In this document: piece by piece, positions 53,380-64,000 of the stretch
Layout: each line of letters begins with the position of its first letter
Position numbering within the stretch: position 1 is the stretch's first letter
Assembly: GCA_021464245.1 (NCBI GenBank)
Contig: JADCRB010000001.1
Coordinates: 5,403,186-5,467,185 of the forward strand
Direction of reading: 5' to 3'
DNA from: Carallia brachiata
Taxonomy: Eukaryota > Streptophyta > Magnoliopsida > Malpighiales > Rhizophoraceae
Length of the DNA: 64,000 nt
Notes under the pieces: model-generated
Database searches by the model: none
What the model saw: only the letters and a program-made list of their open reading frames with translations
What the model was told of the DNA's origin: nothing
Made by a program: the position numbers and the translations under genes

Positions 53380-54330
53380 ATCCCTTTTGGAGCTGAACGT
53401 CCCCATAATGACCATGCTGATAGGGGAAAGATTGGAAGGAAAAGTTAAAAACGACATAGTCCATTTTCTACAATCTCACCATGAAGTCTTTGCATGGGTC
53501 CTAGCCGATGTGCCAAATATTAACCCTGAAGTCGCAGTGCACAAATTGGAGGTTGATGATGGAATCCCTCCAGTAAAGCATAAGAAGCATAACATTTTAG
53601 CTGGCAGGCTCAAAGCTGTCGAAGACTAGGTAAACAAACTTTACAAGGTCAATTTTATTCGGAAAGTCATGTAATCCGACTGGCTCGCCAATGTTGTCAT
53701 AGTCAAAAAACGTAACGGCAAATGGCAAATTTGCGTTAACTTTATAAATCTCAACAAGGGTTGCCCAAGTGATATTATCCACTCCTTCATATCGGTCAGC
53801 TCGTCGATGAAACTTTTGGTCACAAACTTTTGACGTTCATGGATGCCTTCTTGGGATACAACTAGATACTGTTGTTTGGCCCAGACTAAGAAAAGACCTC
53901 CTTCATCACGGAACGAAGTACGTACTGTTACAATGTTATGCCTTTTGGTCTCAAGAATGCAGGAACAACATACCAGAGAGTCGTCAACAACATGTTTCAG
54001 TCCCAAATTGGTAGGAATATAGAGGTCTACGTCGACGACATGCTCATGAAAAGCAGAACCTCTACCGACCACGTCCGAGACCTTGAAGAAATATTTGCAA
54101 ATTTGAATTACTATGGTATGAAGCTCAACCCCTCAAAGTGTGCCTTCAGAGTTCAATCAAGAAAATTCTCGGGTTTCTCAATCTCCAACAGGATTCGAAG
54201 CAAATCCAAAAAAGATCAAGGCAATCCAATGCCCCTAGTCTTTAGCAAGCGTTCACGACATGGAAATTTTTACGAGGATAACTACATACCTAATCCGATT
54301 CATATCAAAGTTCGAGGATAAGTAACTACT
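53380..54330 (+). pseudogene. Tat element reverse transcriptase
   Basis: Frame 53387-53629 covers the segment before RT with HHEVFAWVLADVPNINPEVA, where FAW-x-x-x-D-x-P-x-I is diagnostic of plant gypsy. The next ~300 bases are broken but read KKRNGKWQICVNFINLNKGC (altered VDF box). Frame 53938-54321 holds MPFGLKNAGTTYQRVVNNMF, the catalytic EVYVDDMLMKS with YVDD intact, and MKLNPSKCAF. Stops before and between the frames prevent a full RT. Confidence 0.9.
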
Positions 54331-54334
54331 GTTC

Positions 54335-55260
54335 TTCCATTCGATCAAATAGAATTCAGAGTTCTAATAGACTGAGGAATGCGAGGACGCTTTTCAATGC
54401 TTAAGCAGTACCTATCATCACTTTCATTGCTTACCAAGTAGGTCCCCGAAGAAGACCTCTTCTTGTACTTGGCGACGAATTAACACGTGGTTAGCTTTGT
54501 CCTTGTACGAGAAGTCGACAAGGTACGACGATCTTATACTATGTCAGCAAGGTTTTACAAGAGCAAAGCTTCATTACCTGAAGTTCAACAAGTTAGCTTT
54601 CGCTCTGGTTATAGTAGTTCCAAAGCTGCATCCCTATTTTTAGCCCCACAAAATCATTGTCTTGACAAATCGACCCCTCAGATTGATCTTGCACAGGCCT
54701 AAAGTAGAGGGAAGACTACAGTGGTTTATCAAACTAAGAGAGTTTGATGTTATCTTTCAACCACGCACTGCAATCAATTCGCAAGCCTTAGCAGACTTCA
54801 TCAATGAGTGTTCCTGACTCGAGTAGCATAGTGTCAAGCAATCAACATCCCCAAAGCTCAGGATATTGCATGTTGATGGATTGTCCAATAAGGGTGAGAG
54901 TAGGGCTGGATAGTCTTTTACGGATCAGGACAAATCTACATTGAATACGATCTACGATTTTAGTTCCTCACCTCTAACAACAAGGCCAAGTATGAAGCTA
55001 TCATCATATTAATGGAAATCGACAAGGCACTCAACATTAGGCAGCTGCAGGTTATATAGTGACTCGCAACTTGTCATATGACAAGTGAAAGGAAAATTCG
55101 AAGCCAGAGAGAAGTTTATTGTCAATTGCCTTTCCAAAGTGCAGTCGCTTATCTGAGCTGCCGAACAAGTTGGAGCAACTATTTCCATCGATCATATCCC
55201 AAAGGTTAGAACGCTAAGATAGACGCTTTATCTAGATTACAGAATGCCCTTTAGCCTGGG
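54335..55260 (+). pseudogene. Tat element RNase H and second RNase H-like region
   Basis: The region 54480-54700 contains remnants of the first RNase H (VSFVLVRE, QQKPVYY-type text frameshifted). After a connector, 54850-55230 reads LRILHVDGLSNKGESRAG and DSQLV-QVKGKFEARE, the second, archaeal-type RNase H domain (aRNH) found in Tat elements. Multiple stops are present throughout. Confidence 0.7.
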
Positions 55261-55399
55261 CTCGATAAAGCAGTCTTCACTGAAATGATCAACCGGCCCA
55301 GCTACAGAGCAAATCTAGTCGAAGAAATGCCAGTCCATCAGGAACCATCCTAGATGGACCTCATCCTCACATATCTACAACATAGAGAGCTCCCTACGG

Positions 55400-56580
55400 A
55401 TAGAGTGCAGACTAAGAAAATTTGGTACTAAGCAATGCACTATGTTGTCTTTGATGGCTGACTGTATAAGTACTTTTTCTCTCAACCACAATGGAAATGC
55501 CTCACAGAGGGATGCCTCCTATGTAATGCACGAGATACACGAAGGGATCTGTGGCAACCCTAACGGAGCTATCATTCTACAATAGAAGATATGCAAGTAG
55601 GGATACTATTGGCCCACCATAATCAAAGATGTGGAATAGTTGTTATTGAGTGTGACACCTGCCAGAGGTTTAGTAATGTTCCAGCTATTCTAGCCACAAA
55701 ACTTACTGTTATCTACGCTCTAGGGCTATTTGCCCAATAGGGGCTCGACATCATCAGTCATTCCCTCCTGCCAAAGGAACAAAGAAATATATGGTAGTAG
55801 CTGTGGATTACTTCATGAAGTGGGTAAAGATGGAAGCCCTACCCTCCATCATTGCTCAATAAATTTGAGCCTTCATTTATAAACAAGTCGTTTGTCTATT
55901 TGGCATCCCAAACACACACATCACTGATAATGGAAAGTAGTTTGACAGCGAGTGCTTTCGTAAATTTTGTTAAGGACTCAAAATCACTCTGAAGTTTTCA
56001 GTCGTTCGACACCTGCAAAATACTGACAAGTCGAGGTTATCAACGAGAACATCATCTGTCGAGGTGAAAAAGTGCCTAAGTTAAAGAAAAAAAATTGGGT
56101 AAAAAAAAACTCCCAAAAGTCCTTTGGGAGTATCGCACTATCCACAACGGGCTACAAGTAAAACCCCTTTCTTCTTAGCCTTTGGAACTGAGGCCATGGT
56201 ACTAGCGAAAATTTGTGAGCCTAGTTTGCGTAACCTTATTTTGAGGAAAAGGACAATGATAATTTGCTAAAAAAAGGTCTTGACAATGGCAAAAAAGGCA
56301 GGAACAAGCCTCTATCTGGGCAGAAGCTTGTTATCAAAAAATGGCGCAATATCATAATAAAAAGTGAGGCCACGCCTCTTCGCTCTGGGATGCCTCATCC
56401 TTAGACCCAAGGAGGTTGGCAAGAGTGACGAAAGCACCTGCAAGCTTTCCCCAAATTGGGAAAGACCCTACAAAATTAAGGAAGAAATTATCTCCGATAG
56501 CTACAGACTCGAGCAACTCAATGGAAATCATATCCCACGAGCATGGTATTTATCCAGCCTCAGAAACTACTATTCTTAGC
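55400..56580 (+). pseudogene. Tat element integrase
   Basis: Degenerate text includes EIHEGICGNP-type zinc-binding flank, ECDTCQRFSN, the core with WGLDII and VDYFMKWVKMEALPSI-type blocks, and FGIPNTHITDNGK-type text. The clean C-terminal frame 56364-56579 reads MRPRLFALGCLILRPKEVGK, then KLSPNWERPYKI, and ends YLSSLRNYYS, the standard Tat integrase C-terminus. No chromodomain follows, as expected for Tat. The core is heavily broken. Confidence 0.82.
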
Positions 56581-59500
56581 TAGCTAGTCAACAGTATTAC
56601 TACACCTAAGACTAAGCCACCAATGTGCTAGAATACATAGTGCTTAGCTCGAGAACCAAAAAATTCCTTACATACATTGCAATGACCATCTTACAATACA
56701 TGTAAATGATTTTGTGAACTCGAAAGTAGTAGCACTATTTGCACTTTGTCACGATTGGAATCTCTTTTATGAGTAGGCGACCTCAAAAGCTACTTATCCT
56801 AAGAGGGCAAGCACCCGGAAGCGACAGGACTACTGAAACGTAAACTCGATCCACCGACCTAAAGCCTCCCCAGCGAGCAAAATGTGTATTGCATAAACAC
56901 AATCACACTTAACGCATTGGGAAAGGCATACCCTAACAGGCTTTGGCGGGTGAGGCAAAAACCACTCCTTGGGAATCAGGTGCCTCCATAACGTTGGGGT
57001 CAAATAAGCCACCTGTTGATCTACTCAGGATTGCCAGTTTGATTGCTCGAACTAAGTGGCTGAGTATGAGACAATAAGCACATCTTTACAGCTCACCAAG
57101 TGGATGAACGAATTGCATATCGTTTAGGATGGGCCAGAAAATAGCAACCTATCAGTCACCCTCTCTATGAGTGAAATAGCAATGAGTCTGGAAAGAGGTT
57201 GGACGGGTGGACACCTCAAACTAGCTAAAATTTGTTCATCTTGCACACAAGGTTAGTTAAAAAGCGCAGACAGGGGCAGCAGTGAGTTCAAAAAACCCTA
57301 CTGAAAGTCTGACATTTTAGTATGCATTTAGGGTAATCGTGCATTGGCACAGTATTAAAACCTACACCATCGTTGGCAGCTTGGCATCAATACCGAAGGG
57401 GTTTTTAAACCTACTTGAATAACAACAGAGCTAGGCCCCTAAGAACGTACGACGAGCACTCCGTGAGCTCAACTCTTAAATGAGTTTGGAACTAACCCTA
57501 GCTTCGCCTGTTCCTTCTGGGAGGAGCCACTCTATACTGAGAGGTTTGCTCTCACTTTTGATGACTACAAGTTTGGAGTATACATGGTACTGTTTAAAAA
57601 GCATTCACTGGCTATAGAACAACACTAAATACCATAAGAAAATCAAAAAGTCAAAAAAGAATGTGACACGACAAGAAAGATTCTCCTTATAACTCTCTTT
57701 TCATTATAAAATCCCTTTTTAAGGGTTTGTACAGTAATAATGGAAATCAAGTACACTTGTTGAAATATGGGGACATCTAGAAACAAACCAAATCCACGTG
57801 GTCTCGGTGAAAATCAATTGTAAGTGTTGTTCGTTGGAGCCGACTCGTTCCTTTCCCTATCCAGGCTGGCCGCCTCTAAGATTGGCAATGAGGCGGGATG
57901 AGGTACTTCACGGCCCTAAGTCGAAGTCTTCCAACTTAGGTTAAAGACCTCCCTAAGGAACAGCTAAGGTTAGTGGCATAAACAAACAGAGAGCGACTCT
58001 CCCATGGCTGGCCCATAAGATCTCTAAAGTAATGGAGATAGGGCTGTCGTAGTAAGAGAACGACTGTCTTCCACATAAGGCCTTCTCCACCAGATAAGGA
58101 ATGTAGAAAACCCTGATGAGATTGCTCTCTTCCCCTTCTATGTCTTAGAAACACTTCTAGAAAACGTAATAAGGGGTAACTCGCTTCGCAACCAAAATAA
58201 TAGGTGGTGACTTGCTTTGAGGATGTATTCATCATTCTTCCATCGCCATGAAGGTGCTTTTTTAAGAAAATTTCTGGTTCTCAGACCAACTTTGAAAGAT
58301 AAAACAGCTTCAGTCAAAAGAAACCCTAAAAGAAGTGATGAAGATAGTATATGACCCTCACGTACAAAAGCCCCTTATGTACTACTCTCTACCTTGGAAA
58401 CCAAAGAGACGTGTTGGCTACCATTAATAATGATTTTCAACGAAAGTATCGAGGCGTCAGGCACAAAATCTATAATGGATCATTAATTAAGCCCGAAAGG
58501 ACATCGATTTTGATAATATCGTGCGATCGCCTCTGCCTCCTATCATGTCACACCACGTGTCAAGAATCGGTCCAATAGGAGAATGATAGTCCCGAGAAAA
58601 GATAGTAAGCAAAGTCTGAAACCTAATCTTTGCCCTAAGAGAAACACAACATGTCACAAGCAACAGCTTGGAATAAATGAGCTTGCAACAAAAAGTACAC
58701 TCTGCATCTGAAATCGAGACCAGGTAGAACATGAATAGTTTGCCTACACAAAGAAACTATAAGTGGGCCCTAAGGAGTCTTGTGGACCATAAGATGGACG
58801 ACAACCCACTCAAGATTGTCTCATAAAAGCATATAGGGGCCGTCAATGGATAGCACTCTGCAACGGATTGGCTCCTAATGGCATCGAAGGACCATTAAAA
58901 AACAACAGCTAGCATTTGGTTAATCTCCCTACACGTGGGAAGACTGCCAATGAACGACAATCCAAAACCAGATTAATGCCAAGAGGGCAACTTTGAACCA
59001 TCTAACAAGCTACAATCTAAGCAAGTTCAATTCCCCAAGGCGTTCGAGGATTGTTTACTAGCTAATGGTCTGTATAATTACATCACTTGATGGCATCTAA
59101 GGATTGCCAATGGTCAATAAAACTTGAGATTCCAACAGTAAAACAAGAGCTTACTATGCTTATTAGTCAGTTCAAGCCCAAAAAAAGTGTTCGCAAATAA
59201 GGTACCATCACGTCATACAACCATCCAAGTTCACTGACTTAGTAAGGTTCAAGTCATTGCATGATTTTGAGAAGACAAAGAAAAAATCAGTTAAGTTACT
59301 CTTTTCATTCATTGAGTTGGTTCAGTACAAAGCCATGTAGCATTTTGAATGCAACAAATAGCCGTACAAGCCAAGTCTTCCAAAAATACAAGAGTACATG
59401 GAAATTTGAGGATAAGCCTTGTGAAGCTACTGATGAATCTACGAAAAATTCGGCTTCTTACTGACCTAGGTTAAAGGTAGAGTCATACTCAATCACATGA

Positions 59501-61880
59501 CTCTCTAAGACTTTCCTAGGTTAGTGAAGCCTAGATGGAGGTCAATAGCCCGCGGCAAATCTAGCACAAGACCTGCAAGTAAAGGAGGCGGTAGAGGCAA
59601 AACTATCTACTCAGAAGACCCTCCACCAACTATGAGTTGCAACCACTTGCAGAATCTGCCAGGACCCCTAGTGCCCAAAAGATGAGGCTGCGTGATTCCT
59701 TAAAAAAGCTCGCAATGATTGCGTGAGCTAATAAGCAAGACGAGGCTTCTAGTAGAATCCATCAACACCACTGTGGACGACTCGTGAGGTTCACCGACAG
59801 CAAGCAGACGGTTGAAATTGTCCAGAAGCTCTTATGCCTTCAAAACCCAGGGGCAACTAAGGAAGCACTGAAGCAATGTGCGTCAAAGAATGCCTTGCCA
59901 CCACCCTCCACAGCATCCATTGGAATTGGGAAAACCCCAATTCCCACAAGGATGGATGTGAAGATAGACATCAGCTACTAGAAGATATACTTGATCCCAG
60001 TCAGCCCCAAAAATGCACAAACGCCACACTTGCTCTTGTAGAGCAAATAATAAGGGGTGATCCACTTCAAAAAGTGTTCAACGCCCTTTCAACAGGGCTG
60101 ATTCTGCAAGAAACAACATAAGTTAAAGATAAAGGAAGTCAAGTTTTGGGAAAGGATGAAGGATTAGCAAAAGAATGAACACTGAAATACTTAAGCCCCA
60201 TGAATTTATAAGCCTTCCCCTCCAATCCCCAAACTACACACAGATGCCAATAGTGGCAGCACGCTGCCCTATAAACACCACGTGGCAGGAAGCTCGTCCC
60301 TTCATTGAGAGATAGCCCCTTCCAGTTCCCAAGGGTCAAAATCTCTCTTGCTTGTGAACTCCTAAAAGGTCGAACCTCTATATCAAGCCTACAATTCAGC
60401 TCGCCAATCCTGGAAAAACCTAAGGGTAAAGGAATCACAACCCCAACGAATGAGCTTGAATATCTAACCCTAACTGAGACACCTTCCAAGTAACCCTCTC
60501 CAAACCTCTCCTCTTTGGCATTTGGTTACGACAGAAGTAAGCTCGAAGGTTTTGAACCACCTTTAAAAGATCGGACGCATTATGAAAACATCACAAAAAC
60601 CCAAGTTTTGCACATAATCTTAGAAGTTTTAAGAATGTGACGTTTTTTACATGGACAAAACTATTTATTATATGAAAAAACTTCACTACATGAATACTAT
60701 TGTACAAAGAAACTTTCATTACATGAAGACTAAGTAATATAAAACTTCTATGAACATTAGTGCTTGAGACTCTGGATGAGCCACTTGGAGATCTTTTGGG
60801 AATACTGTAGAAGCATCCAGTATCCCCCAAAGTCCACTAAAGTAAAAAACCAAGATGGAAGACTGAAGAAACTGGAACGAGAAGCCAAATTACCATTCAT
60901 TTAAAGTAATCTTCATCTTCCTACTAGAGAAGGGAAGATGATCAGTGGTTGTCCCGTCAGGATTTCTGGCGAAATGCACAAGATCTTATTTTAGTGCGCC
61001 CAAGGCCTACAAGCAGACCAACTGCCCCTCGCAAGGGTTTGGCACAACAAAATTCATTTAAGTAACAAGGATCGATTTACCTTTCAAAGAAAGAATAACA
61101 AGGATCAACTCGCTTCGACAACTTCTCAAACCATCGCAATCCAAGAAGAGATTGTTAGAAATGCCATGCCAAAGAACCAAAGGAAATTATTAAAGACTTT
61201 CGGGATTTTTTTCTCAAAGTAGTGACAAAAGAAAGTTTGGGATTGAGTCCTATTTAAAGAGATTCTCCTGATCAGCACCTTTAATTGAGAATGGTATCTA
61301 AAATAGTGGAAATAATGACCGACATGCATTCCGAGGAAGTCGCCTTGTATTAAAGAGAGGGAAAGTTGGAACGACTCCCACAATGATCGGAGCAAATGAA
61401 GGATGCCAACCTACTACAACTCATGAAACCAAAAAGGAGAAAAAGTGAACAACACCGTCAGAAAATGTAAAGTCAGTTCATTAATTGAAGGGGAGGTTAA
61501 GAAACGTGACAAACAAAGTGCCTAAACAAGCTAAACAAAAATTTAGCTAAAAATATAAGTATGTTATACTCTTACGGGCACTATTACATGTTGCTTTCCC
61601 CCTTACTAGATTCCCTATGCAGGAAGTCCACGAGAAGACTCGGGAGGTTAGTTCCCAACTACTGTTGAAGTGCTCGGCTCTCCGCTCAGGTCATCTTTTG
61701 TCACACACTCAAGAAAGGGCCAATGCAAAACATTCAAATCCAAGTTTATACATATTTCCTACACAAGGTTGCGGACTTGACCCACGCACTCATAAAAGCC
61801 ATAGTTTGCATATACAGGATACAACCCTAACTCTATCTGCTTTACCCTCTCTTGGAGAACTCTAATCTCGGTAGATAATT
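56581..61880. other. 3' region of the Tat element, mostly non-coding
   Basis: About 5.3 kb after integrase with only short unassigned frames on both strands. Base composition is more balanced than the flanking intergenic DNA and like the rest of the element, supporting its membership. I identified no LTR, gene or clear repeat in it. Such long spacer regions are usual for Tat/Ogre-type elements. Confidence 0.5.
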
Positions 61881-63800
61881 CAAGTTGTCTCCGAGCAGGC
61901 GCAGCCTCAAAACTAACGTGATATTAGAGCTCCTTCCCCAAGGAACCCTCCAACTCATGAACTCAAATTGTCAATATCAAATTATCTTCCTTGGCAGAAG
62001 TGACTTCGTCGACGGTTTGTTTGTAATGTTCTTAAGCTTCAGGCAACTTCTTCTCCAGATCTTCGGTGAAACGCTTGAAGTTACCTCCATGTGCATGCAA
62101 ACACCAAATTCTCATGTGGATTTGAACAACAGATTGGAGATAAGTCGATGCTTTGCTCTCAGAACAGAAGCAAGCTTATGTATCTCTCCTAACCTTGTAG
62201 CCACCTTGTGAGGAACAGACAGTTTAACCCTCCTCACTTGATCAGTAAGTTGTCCAAGGGAAGAAGGTCCAACTCCCAAAGAAAGGACAGTATCAGCAAA
62301 GACGAATTTCTTCTTAAAACAATTTATTATAAGGCTAACTGTGAAAGAGGCTGGCAAAATATCCAATTGAGGTCTCTTTCTTGAACTACCCTCAAACCTA
62401 GAACTTGTCACCGCAGTCATAGGAAGAGGATTTCCCCCAAACTATATGACGCTTACACTTGGCAACACTGCTGGAGCACCTCAAAGTGGATGACCAAGAG
62501 ACTCACTGAAAATAATAGCAGTTGATGGAGCCAGAGAAGAAGCAACATTGTTATTACTTTAAGACAGCATATTATCGCCAAAAGCAACCCCCTAGCATCC
62601 CTTACCCTGTAGACGAAGTAGGCTGTGAAGACAGGGATCTAGATATCGTTAGAGGATGAACAGGAGGCTGCGGAGGAGGACTGGCTGCAGAAGAGGACTA
62701 GATGAAATTTGGTCAGGAACTTGAGGGAACTGAGAGCTTAGTTAGCTCAAAAAGTCATAGATGTCACCGCCCATTTCTCTTGTTTCGTTGTCCGTAATAT
62801 TAACAATTTGGATGTCTCAACAGAAGCTACAGAGGGAACTGGCTAGTGAGATGTTGATTAGTGCAAGCACTCAAAGAGAAGTCTTCATCAAAGAAACAAG
62901 AGCTTGTTATGCCACGAGAAATACCTGTGCTAACAGCACTTGCATAAACCACCAAAGACACAAAAACTCTAAAGTCATTTTGCAAAGTATTATGGTGAAA
63001 CAGAGAAACAACATAATCGTCCTACCTTTAGTAGAGGTAAGCTTGGGCTCGATTTCTTCCAATTCCTTAGAACTAGAAGAAGCAGTGTCTTGAACATCCA
63101 TTCCCTCTATCAAATTATCGAATTGAACTACTAGAAAAAAAAAAAAGCCTGGTGCACTCTTTTCCCGATCTAAAGGTTGGAGGAAAATGAGGTTTGGCTT
63201 CTCTCACAGGTGCAATTGCCACACATTCAATCAGTCCTTTCTTAGTAACACAATAAACAAATGTCCCTAAAAGACCTCCACAACAATAGAGCTCATGATA
63301 TTTGCCCATGTTAGAAACATATCCATCCAAACTTTCTCACTTATCCCAATCTTTGGCAAATGGTTCAGTCCATAAAAAACCTGACCTTTCCAAACTTGGA
63401 GAAACCTCACATCTTCATTTTTGGAAAGTACACGAAAAAGTAGTTCCTTAGGTCAAAGGGCTGCGGAGCGGGTTCCCCCTCCCATGCCCAAAGCTCCATT
63501 GTGAACCTACTACTGAAGGTTATGTTGAACAAGTCGATTCCAACCGAATGATAAGCAACCTGCACCAAAAGATCGTGGCAAAGAACCTTCTCGCTTAACT
63601 TCACTCCAGATTTTATAATCAAACCCATCAACCCTATCAAGTGCCTCTAACCCTCCAAGATTAATTGGGTAAGAGTGATCTTGAAGATTTCAAGAAACTC
63701 CTGCGTGCCCGAAAGCATTGGAAGGCGAAGCCTAGCCTCCAACTGCTCCACATAAATAGCCACATACCCAAGAGGAAGATAGTAAGCCCTTTAAGAGAGG
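61880..63800 (-). pseudogene. antisense ORF remnants of the Tat element (PF04195-like)
   Basis: Minus-strand frames at 63407-63640, 63115-63330, 62907-63113 and 62112-62420 lie in one orientation, opposite to gag-pol. From about 63800 downward the reading YLPLGYVAIYVEQLEARLRL, PMLSGTQEFLEIFKITLTQL and LIGLMGLI resembles the start of the plant gypsy-type putative transposon domain (consensus like G-F-R-x-P-L-x-P-F, V-L-x-x-x-x-L-A-x-x-Q-L, GF). The following frames are Lys/Glu-rich or hydrophobic and end in coil-like text. It is split by many stops. Position and orientation match the antisense ORF at 17630-17930. Confidence 0.5.
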
Positions 63801-64000
63801 CCTTTGAAAGAACTAATAGAGTATATCTTCAAACAATGCGAAACTTTTGCCTCAATTCAAAGTTAACGGTCCAACTATCCAATTTGGAAAGAAACTGGCA
63901 GACGACGCAACCGACATGACCACAAAACCAAAAAGCAGATGGATGCACGGACTCGCGAGTAGATGAGCCGTGAGAGGAATCTACACACCCCAGAGGATGT

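Larger units (their letters stand above)
50142..64000 (+). mobile_element. large Tat-lineage Ty3/gypsy element, 3' end outside the window
   Basis: The order is 5' LTR, primer site of the TTGGTGCC...TGTGGGA type, gag, aspartic protease, RT, RNase H, a second RNase H-like region, integrase, then more than 7 kb of 3' region with antisense coding remnants. Dual RNase H and antisense ORFs downstream of pol are hallmarks of the Tat lineage. More than 13.8 kb are present and the 3' LTR is not reached. Coding domains carry many stops, so the element is inactive, although RT YVDD and protease DTG are intact locally. Confidence 0.85.

Noticed and set aside
59261..60493. Several short plus-strand frames in the Tat 3' region
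   Set aside because: They are unrelated to each other, lack motifs, and are of a length expected by chance in DNA of this composition.

Overview
The window looks like nuclear DNA from a flowering plant, probably a eudicot. It is very AT-rich, sparse in genes, and full of decayed plant retrotransposons (Ty1/copia, Ty3/gypsy including the Tat lineage, L1-type LINE) and small inverted-repeat DNA transposons (MITEs). The only intact host genes I can support are two copies of one intronless gene, a vacuolar iron transporter-like (VTL, CCC1/VIT family) membrane protein. I see no tRNA, rRNA, CRISPR array or prokaryotic-type operon.

Layout. 0-5.3 kb: antisense copia gag relics, a G-run, a foldback MITE and a possible SINE. 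5.3-11.05 kb: the first VTL duplication. It holds intact VTL-A (5942-6607), its 3' flank, a fused 3' fragment of a second gene (VTL-B, 7166-7255), about 2.9 kb inserted into the VTL-B 3' region, and then the remaining VTL-B 3' flank (10248-11046). 11.05-19.15 kb: retroelement debris separating VTL-B from VTL-C, namely an antisense LINE 3' end, an antisense gypsy gag plus LTR, a sense copia pol relic, and the 3' end of a Tat-type gypsy with its LTR. 19.16-23.15 kb: the third VTL unit with intact VTL-C (20367-21032) and a 3' flank split by two insertions, one a clear hAT-type MITE. 23.15-29.7 kb: AT-rich intergenic sequence with a LINE relic and a palindromic MITE. 29.7-39.9 kb: one nearly complete but dead copia element with about 1.55-kb LTRs. 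Its leader carries a 1.36-kb inverted-repeat element containing roughly 1 kb of GA-rich repeats. 39.9-43.9 kb: a second, truncated copia. 43.9-50.1 kb: unassigned sequence with a 3 x 96-bp tandem repeat. 50.1 kb to the window end: a large Tat-lineage gypsy element (LTR, tRNA primer site, gag, protease, RT, two RNase H regions, integrase, then a long 3' region with antisense coding remnants). Its 3' LTR lies beyond the window.

How the parts relate. The biology is a small tandem family of metal-transporter-like genes that was duplicated, rearranged (VTL-B lost its 5' end at a short shared AGATCT-like junction), partly homogenised (VTL-A and VTL-C are nearly identical in promoter and CDS but much less so in flanks), and pushed apart by nested transposon insertions. 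I found no convincing previously unknown system. The most distinctive structures are the VTL recombination junction, the GA-repeat inverted-repeat element nested in a retrotransposon, and a mirror-ORF foldback MITE with a perfect 10-bp target duplication. All homology statements are by eye from the sequence; no database search was run.
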